64,000 nucleotides of DNA from Acidicapsa ligni (GCF_025685655.1 NZ_JAGSYG010000001.1:1-64000), one strand, 5' to 3'. Shown: positions 7,171-16,849, counted from the stretch's first letter. Program-made: numbers and translations. Notes: generated from the sequence alone by a model not told the origin.

Positions 7171-9651
7171 TTACGGCAGCTCGAAATCATCGTCCTCTGA
7201 GCCTATGGGTTGACCCGGCGGAGTAGCCAGCGCTGGCGGCGCGGCGAACTTCTCCGGGTCTTTGCGAAAGCGCTCGATCTCGTCAATTGCCGCTGCCCAG
7301 TGGGCATTGGAGCTTGCAGAAGCTGCGTCTTTTGCCTGGATGTGCAGCCATGCCTCAAGTACGCCGACCTGCGCCAATGCCTCGGCTCGCGCCTGCGCGG
7401 AAGCCTGCTTGTCGGCAGAGAGCTCCAGCAGGTGACTCAGGATTACGGAGTCCACAGTAAACTGCGTCTGCCCGGCCGGGCCCTCAAGGCGCGGCGATTC
7501 CCATGTGGCTTTCAATGTTTGCCCGATCACCTCATCCAGCCCTGGCGACTTCGGATTCTCCGCGTGATACTCGACCAGCCGACTGGCGCGCGCAGGTTCG
7601 AAGAGCAACGAAGCCGTCAACTCCGCCGAGGCCTCCACTGCCCCCTGGGGATCAAACGTCAGGCCGGTATGTCCTTCAAAGGATTCGCGTGTTGTTGGAT
7701 ATCCTGGCGGGCGTGGCGGCAGTTGCGCGAGCAGCTCGGCGGGAAGCGTCAGAGCCTGCGGATCTAGCGTTTTCAGCACGGCGCTGAGCGCTTTACGCTG
7801 CCGCTCGGGAGTGAGCTTTTCTGTGACCATGCCGCCATCGCCGCGCACGGCATAGCGATAATCGAGTCCACCGATCAGCTTGGCTGCTGCTTCTGTTTGA
7901 TAGCGGTGCAGCAGGTAGAGCGGCACCAGAGTATCTTCCAACTGCGACATTGGCTCGCCGGGGCGGACTGCATCGGCGCCGAATCGCGCGAGAGCCGCTT
8001 TGCGAATCGCCAAGATCCGCTCCAGTTCGGCGGATGCATCGGGCCCGTTATCCCATAGATGTCCGTAAGGATTTGCGCTGCCCAGTGGCCGCGAGTCCTC
8101 GTCGGTGATGAAGCGCAGCCCTTCTGCTTCGTTTTGACGGAGCAGCTTATCGAGCGCTGGCGCCTCGGCGGTGCCTGGTGCAAACTCCGAGTAGCCAAAG
8201 CGGATCGCGGCCTTGTCCCATGCGCCGATGCCGACTGCGTACGCCTTGTCCAGGGTAGGTTTGCCACTCGCATCGAGCGTGATCAATGGGTGGGGATAGT
8301 CCATCACGGATGTTCCCTGCCCCAGGGAAGACGCGGCGAAATTATGTTGCAGGCCGAGCGTGTGCCCGACCTCATGCGCTGCCAGTTGTCGGGTGCGGGC
8401 CAGGACCATCTGCTCCATCTCGGGAGGAATCGGCTTGCCGTCCAGGTACGGGGCAAGCAACGCCTCGGCAATGCGATAGTCCTGCCGCGCACGCAGGCTG
8501 CCGAGCGTGACTTGCCCTTTGATAATCTCGCCGGTGCGCGGATCGGTCACGGCCGCGCCATAGCTCCATCCGCGCGATGCACGATGCACCCACTGGATCA
8601 TGTTGTAGCGAATATCCATCGGGTCTGCGCCCTCGGGCAGCACCTCTACGTGAAAGGCATTCCTGAAGCCGGCCGCTTCGAAGGCTTCACTCCACCAGCG
8701 TGCGCCCTCAACCAGAGCAGAGCGAATTGGCTCGGGAGCGCCGCGGTCCACATAGTACGTAAGCGGCTTTACGGGCTCGCTCACAGCGGCATTGGGATCG
8801 CGCTTCTCCAAGCGATGGCGTACGAGCAGGCTCTGATCCATGCGCTCATTCAGAGGAACGGAGTAGTCGCGATACTGAAGGGAAAAGAAGCCGGAGCGCG
8901 GGTCGTACATGCGCGGCTTGTATTTGTCGTCCGGCAGTTCGATCAATGAGGTGTGTTCGCGCAGAGTTATGGCATGAGGATCGGGTGTCACCTCGGCGAC
9001 GTATTGTCCGTGTGGCGAGCCATCGGCGGCAAAGGTCAGGATTGATTCAACCTCAGTGTTTTTGGGGAAGTTTTTGGTGTTGTCCAGCGTGATTGCGCTG
9101 CGGCTGGCATCGACGTGATAACTCCCCTGCTTTGCGTCCTGCAGACGTTCGGCGACTCCGTGAGCATCGCGTAAAAAGAAGTCGGTTGCATCCACGAGCA
9201 GGATGCCTTTGTCTTCGGCCTCGACCTTGAAACCCCATAGAACGGACTCGGCGAACGATTCCTTTACCGCGATGCGCTCCGCGGGATCTGCGGCGCTGGA
9301 GCGATAGGTCAGGTTCGGCGCGACTAGCAGAACTTTGGGCCCGACGCGGGTGAAATGAACAACGCGGCCTTCTCCCAACTGACCACGATCGAGCCCTATG
9401 TCATTCGATCCGAGCCCATACGGCAGTTGGTCGAGCAGCAGAAAATCCTTTCCGCTTTCGGGGATTTCAAGATATAGCTTGCCGCTCTTTTCATCCCAAT
9501 CCAGCGGGAACAATCCGTCTTTGCGATCGAGACCGGCGATTTTCTGAGCGAGTGTTTGTGGTGCGTCTGCGGCTGGTGCGTTCACAGCAGAAGCCAGGGA
9601 TAGAAAAATCATCAAGGGCGCAGCGAGCAGGCTGGCAGAGCGCTGAAACAT
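7171..9651 (-). CDS. Exported zinc-dependent metalloprotease (DUF5117/DUF5118 type)
   Basis: An 826-aa secreted or periplasmic protease of the M10-like superfamily. A signal peptide covers about residues 1-28 (cleavage near VNAPAADA). The zinc site HEVGHTLGLQHN lies near residue 426, the extended HExxHxxGxxH motif of metzincins, with a following MDYP that could be the Met-turn. N-terminal parts match DUF5118/DUF5117 style beta-rich regions (KDFLLLDQLPYGLGSNDIGLDRGQ). Substrate is unknown. It stands alone between thiL and a divergent HEAT-repeat gene. Confidence 0.88.
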   Translation of the reverse strand: MFQRSASLLAAPLMIFLSLASAVNAPAADAPQTLAQKIAGLDRKDGLFPLDWDEKSGKLYLEIPESGKDFLLLDQLPYGLGSNDIGLDRGQLGEGRVVHFTRVGPKVLLVAPNLTYRSSAADPAERIAVKESFAESVLWGFKVEAEDKGILLVDATDFFLRDAHGVAERLQDAKQGSYHVDASRSAITLDNTKNFPKNTEVESILTFAADGSPHGQYVAEVTPDPHAITLREHTSLIELPDDKYKPRMYDPRSGFFSLQYRDYSVPLNERMDQSLLVRHRLEKRDPNAAVSEPVKPLTYYVDRGAPEPIRSALVEGARWWSEAFEAAGFRNAFHVEVLPEGADPMDIRYNMIQWVHRASRGWSYGAAVTDPRTGEIIKGQVTLGSLRARQDYRIAEALLAPYLDGKPIPPEMEQMVLARTRQLAAHEVGHTLGLQHNFAASSLGQGTSVMDYPHPLITLDASGKPTLDKAYAVGIGAWDKAAIRFGYSEFAPGTAEAPALDKLLRQNEAEGLRFITDEDSRPLGSANPYGHLWDNGPDASAELERILAIRKAALARFGADAVRPGEPMSQLEDTLVPLYLLHRYQTEAAAKLIGGLDYRYAVRGDGGMVTEKLTPERQRKALSAVLKTLDPQALTLPAELLAQLPPRPPGYPTTRESFEGHTGLTFDPQGAVEASAELTASLLFEPARASRLVEYHAENPKSPGLDEVIGQTLKATWESPRLEGPAGQTQFTVDSVILSHLLELSADKQASAQARAEALAQVGVLEAWLHIQAKDAASASSNAHWAAAIDEIERFRKDPEKFAAPPALATPPGQPIGSEDDDFELP

Positions 9652-9852
9652 GAAAACCTCACTCCAATTGGACTAGGTGCAGACTAGCGCATTTGACTCA
9701 TGCATAAGCGCTTTTTCCCAAACGACTCTCTGCCGGGGCCGCTTGAGGATGGCGGGTAGACGGTTCGAAAATTCATAGAAAACGGGGCCGGAAAGCTATC
9801 CATGACTATCCCGAGTGTGCCTGACGGCTTATTCTTTAGGAGGACGGTGACG

Positions 9853-10659
9853 ATGAGCACACAGGCAGAGATAGACGAGCTTTTTAAACAGACGCTCGAA
9901 GGCGATTACGACGACGAGGACGACGAAGGTGGTCCGTGGGAAGCCATCAGCGAGCTGCAGGCAATCGCCAGCCGAGAGGTTTTCGACAAGGCAGTGCAGT
10001 GGTGCCGCAACAACAAGCCCGCGAAGCGACGGCGGGGCGTGGATATTCTCGCTCAGCTTGGCAAGACGGAAGATCATCCGGATGTTGTCTTTGCAGATGA
10101 GACGTATGACGTTGTCGTGGGCGTTCTTGAGGACGAGCTGGACCTGGAGGTTATCGACTCCTGCCTGGTTGCGCTTGGCCATCTTGGCAACCCGGCGGCG
10201 GTGCCGCTCATTCTGGAACAACGGGGCAACTCCGACCCGGATGTACGTTTTGCCGTGGCCTTTGGGCTTAGCTGTTTTGCCGACCATCCGGACGCGGTTC
10301 GCGTGCTGTTGCAGCTCATGGAAGATCCCGATCCGGATATCCGCGATTGGGCTACCTTTGGCCTTGGGGTGCAGGGCAATGCCGATACACCGGAGATTCG
10401 CAAGGCCCTGATTGAGCGCCTTGACGACGGCAATCCGGACACGCGCGAAGAGGCTGTGGCTGGACTGGGCAAGCGCAAGGAACTACGCGTGCTGCCCGAT
10501 CTGATTGAGCTGCTGCAGCAGGAGGAAGTTTCCTACGGCGTGGTTGAGGCTGCATGCAATCTGCTCGATCTGCCTGAGATCAATGAGGAGTGGGGCGCTG
10601 ACGAATACATCGAGGCTCTCTCCGAACGCTACGCAAAAGAACTGGAACGCTATAGTTAG
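9853..10659 (+). CDS. HEAT-repeat protein
   Basis: A 268-aa soluble protein with an acidic N-terminal stretch (DYDDEDDEGG at about 18-27) and then tandem HEAT-like helical pairs carrying the pattern NPAAVPLIL, DPDVRFAVAFGL, DPDIRDWATFGLG and NPDTREEAVAGLG. Such scaffolds bind other proteins or act like phycobilin-lyase-related modules. I start at the ATG at 9853, preceded by AGGAGG at 9 nt, not at 9802. It is followed by an inverted repeat and an unknown gene in the same direction. Confidence 0.85.
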   Translation: MSTQAEIDELFKQTLEGDYDDEDDEGGPWEAISELQAIASREVFDKAVQWCRNNKPAKRRRGVDILAQLGKTEDHPDVVFADETYDVVVGVLEDELDLEVIDSCLVALGHLGNPAAVPLILEQRGNSDPDVRFAVAFGLSCFADHPDAVRVLLQLMEDPDPDIRDWATFGLGVQGNADTPEIRKALIERLDDGNPDTREEAVAGLGKRKELRVLPDLIELLQQEEVSYGVVEAACNLLDLPEINEEWGADEYIEALSERYAKELERYS

Positions 10660-10671
10660 TCGATCTAAATG

Positions 10672-10708
10672 CTCCACTGCACCGCACTGTCGATGCGGTG
10701 TAGTGGAG
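10672..10708 (+). terminator. Hairpin after the HEAT-repeat gene
   Basis: Arms of 15 nt (10672-10686 and 10694-10708) pair with one G-T wobble around a 7-nt loop. There is no T-run, so it may be a factor-dependent terminator or an mRNA-stabilising hairpin between two co-directional genes. Confidence 0.6.
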
Positions 10709-10742
10709 GGTTGAGCAAAAGATTAAGCAGGGGGGCCAGGCA

Positions 10743-11324
10743 ATGATTGCACCTATATTTGACGGCACCTTTGCACATAGCTGGACTGCCGAGATACTGC
10801 CCAATCGGCCGATGATTCTGCCCAGCCGCCACTATGTTTATCCTGGGCAGGTCGAGGAAGTGGAGCTGGGTGCGCTGGAGATTCTGGTGCAACCTGGGGC
10901 AGGCGAGCAGCCGCTGCTGGCGACTTGTGCACTTGGCTTCAAAGACCCGGCTGCGCCTTCGGGAATTTGGGCTATGCCTCATCCGGATTGGCTTTGCGCC
11001 ATTTCGGGCGGCTATGCGTACCTGATCAACGTGGGCAATCCACGCGAGTTTACGATGCTTCGTTATCGTCCGGTGTTGAAGGTTTTATGTTATTTGCCGG
11101 ATGACCTGCATTCGTCGCCGGGCGGTTTGCTTCTGTTTATCGGGCACCACTCCATCCTGGCCTGGGGACGCGATGGGGAAGCATGGGAATCGGATCGACT
11201 CTCCTGGGAGGGCGTTACGATCGACCGCATCGAGGAGAATATCCTTCATGGTCAGGGCTGGGATTTGATGACCGACAAGGATTTGCCTTTTGCGCTGGAT
11301 CTCACCAGCGGCAGGCGTGTTTAA
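10743..11324 (+). CDS. Uncharacterised 193-aa protein
   Basis: Not recognised. A soluble protein with no signal peptide; it is rich in aromatic residues and prolines and contains repeated short beta-like segments (YRPVLKVLCYLPDDLHSS, GGLLLFIGHHSILAWG, SDRLSWEGVTIDRIEEN). The pattern suggests a beta-propeller-like or all-beta fold of the kind seen in small conserved proteins lacking a known role. An AGG-rich stretch (agcaggggggccaggca) precedes the ATG. It follows the HEAT-repeat gene by 83 nt and may share its transcript. Confidence 0.7.
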   Translation: MIAPIFDGTFAHSWTAEILPNRPMILPSRHYVYPGQVEEVELGALEILVQPGAGEQPLLATCALGFKDPAAPSGIWAMPHPDWLCAISGGYAYLINVGNPREFTMLRYRPVLKVLCYLPDDLHSSPGGLLLFIGHHSILAWGRDGEAWESDRLSWEGVTIDRIEENILHGQGWDLMTDKDLPFALDLTSGRRV

Positions 11325-11413
11325 GGGATCGATTTTCATTCATTGAATTTTATGTATTTCGCAAATGAGCTCTGCTAGCCTCTACACCTAGGCGCCAAGG
11401 AGCGCACCTAATT

Positions 11414-12439
11414 ATGCCTAACGTTACTGGCCGTGCTTTCCAGGTGACCGCAGCGGGCGGTCCTTTCGAACTTATTCAGCGAGTCTTTCCTGAACCGGGC
11501 CCTGGCCATGTACGCATTCGCGTACAAGCCTGTGGAGTCTGTCATAGCGATACTGTGACCAAGTTTGGCGCTTTTCCTGGAATCTCTTATCCGCGTGTGC
11601 CGGGGCATGAAGTTGCCGGTGTGATCGATGAGATCGGAGCGGACGTACCAGTCTTCAAGATCGGGCAACGGGTGGGCCTGGGCTGGCATGGTGGGCACTG
11701 CAACTATTGCAATCCCTGCCGTCGCGGCGATTTCATCCTCTGCGAGAACCAGCAGATTGCCGGCGTTTCCTACGATGGCGGATATGCAGACTACGTGATT
11801 GCTCCGGCGAACGCGTTGGCGAAGGTTCCTGACGATCTTGCGGATGTCGATGCCGCGCCGCTGATGTGCGCTGGAATTACGACATTCAACTCTCTGCGCA
11901 AGAGTGGAGCGCGCCCCGGAGATCTTGTTGCGGTATTGGGAATTGGCGGACTGGGACATCTTGGCGTGCAGTTTGCCGCTAAATCGGGTTTTCCTACGGT
12001 GGCTATCGCGCGCGGAGAAGACAAGGCTTCGCTGGCAAAGGAGCTGGGGGCGCATATCTACATCGACAGCACAACTCAGAATCCTGCGGAAGAGTTGCAG
12101 AAATTGGGTGGGGCGGTCGTGATTCTCTCGACGCTGACGGATGCGCCTTCTCTGGCTGCCGCAGTGGGTGGGCTGGCAACGAATGGCGAGCTGCTGATTG
12201 TGGGGATTCCGTTGAAGCCGTTTGAAGTTTCTGCTGTGCCGCTGGTACTGGGGCGTCGGCGTATCCAGGGATTTCCATCGGGCACGGGCATGGACTCAGA
12301 AGATACGCTCAATTTCAGCGCGCTCACGGGGGTAAGGCCGAAGATCGAGACTTATTCGCTGGATAAGGCTCCTGAGGCTTTTGACCGCATGATGAGCGGC
12401 AAAGCGCGGTTCCGCGTGGTTCTTACAACCGGGGCGTAA
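11414..12439 (+). CDS. Zinc-containing alcohol dehydrogenase, MDR family
   Basis: A 341-aa NAD(P)-dependent alcohol/aldehyde dehydrogenase. The catalytic zinc site is CGVCHSD (about residues 37-43) with GHE (near 65); the structural zinc site has four cysteines in HCNYCNPCRRGDFILC (about 95-110). The nucleotide-binding motif GIGGLGHLG lies near 178. The cinnamyl/aryl-alcohol dehydrogenase-like subgroup (AdhA/YjgB type) is the nearest match from memory. The gene is monocistronic with a terminator at 12466. Confidence 0.92.
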   Translation: MPNVTGRAFQVTAAGGPFELIQRVFPEPGPGHVRIRVQACGVCHSDTVTKFGAFPGISYPRVPGHEVAGVIDEIGADVPVFKIGQRVGLGWHGGHCNYCNPCRRGDFILCENQQIAGVSYDGGYADYVIAPANALAKVPDDLADVDAAPLMCAGITTFNSLRKSGARPGDLVAVLGIGGLGHLGVQFAAKSGFPTVAIARGEDKASLAKELGAHIYIDSTTQNPAEELQKLGGAVVILSTLTDAPSLAAAVGGLATNGELLIVGIPLKPFEVSAVPLVLGRRRIQGFPSGTGMDSEDTLNFSALTGVRPKIETYSLDKAPEAFDRMMSGKARFRVVLTTGA

Positions 12440-12465
12440 CGTTTCGAATAAACGACTTATAACTG

Positions 12466-12503
12466 TCGGGCCTTCCTGCTGAATTTCTGGTGGGAAGGCC
12501 CGA
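12466..12503 (+). terminator. Terminator after the alcohol dehydrogenase gene
   Basis: An 11-bp stem (12466-12476 with 12493-12503) around a 16-nt loop, followed by a short T-rich stretch (tcgtttt). Confidence 0.75.
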
Positions 12504-12539
12504 TCGTTTTGGATTACACTCGGCTTCGATGGATTATGA

Positions 12540-12980
12540 ATGATGGATAACGAACGCGTCCGGGCCTTTTGCATGGGGTTGCCGCATGTCACTGAAACGG
12601 TGAACTGGGGGCATCATCTCGTCTACTGGGTGGGCGACAAGGCCATCGGCGGCAAGATGTTTGCCATGACGAATCTGGACGGAATCGGGACGGGCGTTTT
12701 GTGGTTTCATTGCGGCGGGGAGCGCTTTCATGAGTTGCTGGAAACCGAAGGGATTATTCCCGCTCCGTACCTGGCTAAAGCATATTGGGTGACTCTCGAA
12801 GGCTGGGATATGCTGCGTTCGCGTGCGATTGAGGAAGAGCTGCGACAGGCTCATGCGCTGATTTACGAGAAGCTTCCGAAGCGCGTCAAGACGGTTCTAG
12901 CGATGCCGGAGAAGGAGCGTAACAAGCTCATTCGTGAACGCAGGAAGCTGTTGGCGGATAAGGAAAAGCAGAAAAACTAG
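12540..12980 (+). CDS. MmcQ/YjbR family protein
   Basis: A 146-aa protein matching the YjbR-like fold: an N-terminal LPHVTETVNWGHHLVYWVGDKAIGG segment, then KMFAMTNLDG and a helical C-terminus rich in Lys/Arg/Glu (PKRVKTVLAMPEKERNK). Family members have a CyaY-like DNA-binding-type fold, but no firm molecular role is known. Two consecutive ATG codons (12540 and 12543) could serve as start. The Lys-rich tail is longer than in the usual 115-120-aa family members. Confidence 0.82.
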   Translation: MMDNERVRAFCMGLPHVTETVNWGHHLVYWVGDKAIGGKMFAMTNLDGIGTGVLWFHCGGERFHELLETEGIIPAPYLAKAYWVTLEGWDMLRSRAIEEELRQAHALIYEKLPKRVKTVLAMPEKERNKLIRERRKLLADKEKQKN

Positions 12981-13106
12981 CCTCGCGTGTGGGATGTTCC
13001 GGCGGTATGGAACTGACGTTCTCGATTTCACGTACTATTTCACGTACTTCGGGATAAGGATATTGCAGAGGCGTCCTCTGAGGACATTTACGGAAAGAAG
13101 TGCGTT

Positions 13107-13298
13107 ATGGTCAAGTTTCTTTTGTGGTGTGTCCTGCTGGTTTTTTGCTGGCCGTTGGCGTTGGTTGCGTTGATTCTGTACCCCATCGTCTGGCTTCTGC
13201 TGCTGCCCTTCCGGCTGGTTGGAATCGCGGTGGAAGGCGTGCTTGGACTGGTGAGTGGAATCATCCTGTTGCCGGGGCGGCTGCTTCGCGCGATCTGA
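13107..13298 (+). CDS. Small hydrophobic membrane protein
   Basis: A 63-aa protein, almost entirely hydrophobic with two membrane segments (about 3-34 and 40-57) and a short basic end (RLLRAI). The ATG at 13107 is preceded by GGAAAGAAG. Not recognised. It lies between the YjbR-like gene and an SDR gene in the same direction. Small proteins of this kind may modulate a membrane complex, but nothing in the context names one. Confidence 0.55.
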   Translation: MVKFLLWCVLLVFCWPLALVALILYPIVWLLLLPFRLVGIAVEGVLGLVSGIILLPGRLLRAI

Positions 13299-13370
13299 TT
13301 TTCACGCCTGGATGGCAGGAATAAGAAGATAGGTTTGCTTCCGTCTGGCTTGCTGCTATAGCGTGGGCCT

Positions 13371-14171
13371 ATGCATGGTGTTTCCCTCGATCTCAATAAC
13401 AAAGTAGCGTTGATTACAGGCGGCTCGCGAGGAATTGGCGCGGAGACGGTGCGGCTGTTTGCCGCAGCCGGAGCGCGTGTGGCTTTCAATTACCGCAGCG
13501 CACGCGAGCGGGCTGAAGCCGTGTCGGAAGCGAATGGCGGACCAGGGCGCTGCGTGGCTTTTGAGCAGGAGCTGAGCACTCCGGCGCATGGCCGGGCGCT
13601 GGTGGAGTCTACGGTTGCAGCCTTTGACCGGCTGGATATTCTGGTGGTGAATCATGGCATCTGGCCGCCTCACGATGCTCCGATTGCCGAGATGGCGGAG
13701 AGCCAATGGAGAGAGACGCTGGCGGTGAATCTGGACTCCGTTTTTGGGCTGGTGCAGGCGGCGGTGCGACAGATGCAAGGGCAGGGCAAGGCTGGGTCCG
13801 GTGCGACGGGTGCGAGGGGACACATCGTGCTGATCAGCTCCACAGCCGGGCAGCGCGGTGAGGCGAACCATGCGGATTATGCAGTGACCAAAGGGGCATT
13901 GATCAGTCTGACAAAGAGCCTGTCGAGCGAGTTGGCGCCTTCTGGAATTCTGGTGAATTGCGTGGCTCCGGGGTGGGTTGCTACGGAGATGTCGGCGGCT
14001 ACGTTGAACCATCCTGAAGCTGGGCCAAAGGCGGCCTCGGGGATTCCGCTTGGCCGCGCGGCGACGGTGAATGAGATTGCGGGACCGGTGCTGTTTTTGT
14101 GTACTCCGCTGGCGGGGTTTATCAGTGGTGAGGTACTGAATGTCAATGGTGGGGCTGTGCTCGTAGGATAG
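13371..14171 (+). CDS. Short-chain dehydrogenase/reductase, FabG-like
   Basis: A 266-aa NAD(P)-dependent oxidoreductase. The cofactor motif is GGSRGIG (about 17-23), followed by VVNHG in place of the usual NNAG, the catalytic Ser in ISSTAGQ, YxxxK (YAVTK), and the C-terminal NVNGG. These match classical SDRs such as 3-oxoacyl-ACP reductase, but the gene is not in a fatty-acid operon, so the substrate is unknown. The next gene starts within 15 nt, indicating an operon. Confidence 0.9.
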   Translation: MHGVSLDLNNKVALITGGSRGIGAETVRLFAAAGARVAFNYRSARERAEAVSEANGGPGRCVAFEQELSTPAHGRALVESTVAAFDRLDILVVNHGIWPPHDAPIAEMAESQWRETLAVNLDSVFGLVQAAVRQMQGQGKAGSGATGARGHIVLISSTAGQRGEANHADYAVTKGALISLTKSLSSELAPSGILVNCVAPGWVATEMSAATLNHPEAGPKAASGIPLGRAATVNEIAGPVLFLCTPLAGFISGEVLNVNGGAVLVG

Positions 14172-14184
14172 GCGGGTGAGGTCG

Positions 14185-14985
14185 ATGACAGGAATGTCCA
14201 AAGTGTCGGCTGTGCTGATTGCACTTCTGCTGGGGGCGACGGCGATCTACGCTGCGCATAAGCCTGAGGATGAAGCTGCCAAGAATGCAGGGCAGGCTCG
14301 GGCTGCCCTGGATGCCATGGTCAAGGCGCTGGGTGGCGATGCGTGGCTGCATATGCAGAACCGCGAGATGCAGGGACGCTCTGCGGCTTTCTACCAGGGC
14401 AAGCCTTCGGGTGAGACTACGGAGTACTGGGAGATTCACACCTGGCCGGATAAGGATCGCATCGAGTATACGAAGCATCGCGATGTAGTTCAGATTTATA
14501 CGGGGCAGGAGGGTTGGGAGATTCTCTATAACGGCAAGAAACAGTTGCCGAAGGAACAGGTCGAGGACTATCTTCGCCGCCGTGACCACTCGATTGAGAC
14601 GGTAATCAAGCAGTGGCTGAACGATCCGCAAACGATTTTGATCTATGAGGGGCAGCGGCTGGCGGAAAGACATATGGCGGAGCAGGTCACGCTGATCTCG
14701 GCTAAGAATGAAGCGGTAACTATCCAGACGGATGTGCAGACGCATCTGCCGCTGCGGCGGACCTTTCAATGGCGTGACCCGGTTTACAAGGATAAGAACG
14801 AGGACGCAGAGGAATACGACAACTATCGTCCGGTAGATGGCTTCCCTACTCCGTATAACATCACGCGGTTCAAAAACGGAGATATGGTGAACCAGCGATT
14901 TTTATTCAAGGCTATTTATAACCAGCAACTGCCTGCGGATGAGTTCGATATAGATGCTACGGCGGCAAAGATCGTGAAGAAATAA
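14185..14985 (+). CDS. Exported protein, LolA/outer-membrane-lipoprotein-sorting-like
   Basis: A 266-aa secreted protein. The N-terminus is a signal peptide (VSAVLIALLLGATAIYAA). Possible starts are GTG 14176, ATG 14185 and ATG 14194; 14185 is a compromise. The mature part alternates beta strands with charged turns, including WEIHTWPDKDRIEYTKHRDV and YTGQEGWEILYNGKKQ, which resembles the LolA/LolB-like beta-sheet that carries lipids or lipoproteins. That fold assignment is from pattern only. It follows the SDR gene directly. Confidence 0.65.
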   Translation: MTGMSKVSAVLIALLLGATAIYAAHKPEDEAAKNAGQARAALDAMVKALGGDAWLHMQNREMQGRSAAFYQGKPSGETTEYWEIHTWPDKDRIEYTKHRDVVQIYTGQEGWEILYNGKKQLPKEQVEDYLRRRDHSIETVIKQWLNDPQTILIYEGQRLAERHMAEQVTLISAKNEAVTIQTDVQTHLPLRRTFQWRDPVYKDKNEDAEEYDNYRPVDGFPTPYNITRFKNGDMVNQRFLFKAIYNQQLPADEFDIDATAAKIVKK

Positions 14986-15212
14986 AGTAAAGTACCGAAC
15001 TCGTGCCCCAGGAAGGGTGCGTTTTGCCGGTTTTCTACAACTTTAGTGACGGCAGCTACAGGTACGTGGGATGCCCAGAGTAATCAAAGCGTAGGTACTC
15101 TGAAACCATTCTGATCGTTCCAAGAGGAAATTCCCCCTTCGTTACGTGAATTCGGTTAGTTGGACATACACATTCCATAGGCATTCTCTGTGAGCGTCGA
15201 AAGGGTTGTTTC

Positions 15213-16640
15213 ATGAAACCGGTAACACAACAGACGCTCGGAGAGGAATTTTTCTTCCAGTCGCTCGAGTATGGTTTTCACCATGATCTGATCACAAGCC
15301 TGCCGAACTACGTCTCGTTTCGAAAGTCGTTGAAGCAGATGCTGGGCAATGCGGCGGCGGCGGGGCAGGAGATCGCTGTGCTGTGGATCGACGTGCTGAA
15401 CCTGCGACGTGAGTATTCCATTGGGGGCGATGAGGGAGCGGAGCGTCTGATCCGCACGGTAGCTGATTCGTTGCGTCCGTGGGTGAATGGCGGAGAGCTC
15501 ATCAGCAGGTACAGCGACCAATGTTTTGTAATCGCACTTAGAAGCGACGATCGTATTGAAGCGCGGCTGAATTGGATTGTTGAAGAGGCTTCGCATCTGC
15601 ATATACGCGGTTCTGAAGGGAAGCCGGAGATCGCTGCCGGAGTGGCTTTCTTTCCCGAGGATGCGAATTCGTCTGAGGATCTGATTCGTTTTGCAAGTGT
15701 GGCTGCAGTCTCTGCCGCTGGAACGCGAGGCCGCTACGCAGTGCCGTTTCAACCAGAGATGAATGTTGCCCTGCTACAGGAACGAAGCCTCGAAAAGGAT
15801 CTTCGCATTGCCTTGCATGAGCATCAACTCACGCTGGTGTATCAGCCTCAGATCGATCTTAGGACCGGAGATATTTTGGGCGTGGAGGGACTGACGCGGT
15901 GGGATCATCCGACACGCGGACCTGTCTCACCGACGCAGTTTATTCCGGTTGCGGAGCGATCGAATCTCATTCATGAAATCTTTGCGCATTCTCTGCGACG
16001 CCTGCTGATCGATGCTGCGAGCTGGCGAGCTGCCGGAGTGACGATGCCTTCTGTGGCGGTGAATGCTTCGGCTGCAAACGTACGCCAGGAAGACTTTGTA
16101 TCGATTGTCGAGCGGGAGCTGGCCGCGAATCCGTTGGGGCACAATACGCAGTTGGACATCGAGATGACTGAATCTCTTTTGATGGACGATGAAGACTTGT
16201 TCAGCGAACGGCTCAAGGGATTGCGAGCTATTGGAGTCAATGTATCTCTGGATGACTTTGGCACGCGTTACACGGGCTTTAACGCGCTCAAGGGACTGCC
16301 GCTGAACACGATGAAGATCGATAAGTGTTTTGTACACGGGGTGGATCGCTCTGCGCAGGCGCAGTCGCTATGCCAGACGATTGTGGTGATGGCCAGGCAG
16401 TTGAACCTGAAGACGATTGCCGAGGGGGTTGAAGATTTTGGGGAGCTTCGTGCATTGCGAGAGATCGGCTGCAATGCCGGGCAGGGTTACCTGTTTCAGA
16501 AGCCTGTTCCTTCGGATCAGCTTTTGCGGTTTGTGCATGAGTGGCCGGAGCGTAAAAAGCAGGGCAAGTTTGCATGTGAGTTTCTCGATGTGGACGTGAA
16601 TCTGCAGAATGCACCCAACACTTTTTCCGGCATCGTTTAG
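15213..16640 (+). CDS. Cyclic-di-GMP phosphodiesterase with degenerate GGDEF domain
   Basis: A 475-aa cytoplasmic signalling protein. The N-terminal GGDEF-type domain (about 25-175) lacks its active site: where GGDEF should stand the sequence is RYSDQCF (99-105). The EAL domain (about 190-445) retains the metal and substrate residues: E225 (as EGL), N284, E317, D347, D348, K368, E404 and Q424. It should therefore hydrolyse c-di-GMP to pGpG, with the GGDEF part perhaps regulatory. There is no membrane segment or PAS domain. It stands alone. Confidence 0.92.
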   Translation: MKPVTQQTLGEEFFFQSLEYGFHHDLITSLPNYVSFRKSLKQMLGNAAAAGQEIAVLWIDVLNLRREYSIGGDEGAERLIRTVADSLRPWVNGGELISRYSDQCFVIALRSDDRIEARLNWIVEEASHLHIRGSEGKPEIAAGVAFFPEDANSSEDLIRFASVAAVSAAGTRGRYAVPFQPEMNVALLQERSLEKDLRIALHEHQLTLVYQPQIDLRTGDILGVEGLTRWDHPTRGPVSPTQFIPVAERSNLIHEIFAHSLRRLLIDAASWRAAGVTMPSVAVNASAANVRQEDFVSIVERELAANPLGHNTQLDIEMTESLLMDDEDLFSERLKGLRAIGVNVSLDDFGTRYTGFNALKGLPLNTMKIDKCFVHGVDRSAQAQSLCQTIVVMARQLNLKTIAEGVEDFGELRALREIGCNAGQGYLFQKPVPSDQLLRFVHEWPERKKQGKFACEFLDVDVNLQNAPNTFSGIV

Positions 16641-16676
16641 CAACCTTCTGCAATTGAAAACCCGGCACGATTGTGT

Positions 16677-16745
16677 GTCCCTTCCCTACTTCTCTGTCGG
16701 CTTTCCCTTCTACTTCCCCGTCGACTTTCCTGTCGACTTCCTTAT
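16677..16745 (+). repeat. Pyrimidine-rich imperfect repeats upstream of fabZ
   Basis: The plus strand is almost purely C/T with short repeated units built on CTTCC and GTCGACTT. It lies in the leader of the fabZ-lpxA-lpxI operon. It is in frame with fabZ but would encode an odd Ser/Pro/Thr-rich N-terminus, so I treat it as noncoding. Confidence 0.5.
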
Positions 16746-16849
16746 CGTGCCGTGAAGTACGGACCTGGCGCTTGCGGGCTCGATGGCAGCCGCCATTTAT
16801 AATTCCCTATTGCGCCGGTGGGCGCAGTAATCTGCCATTGGAGCCGCGT

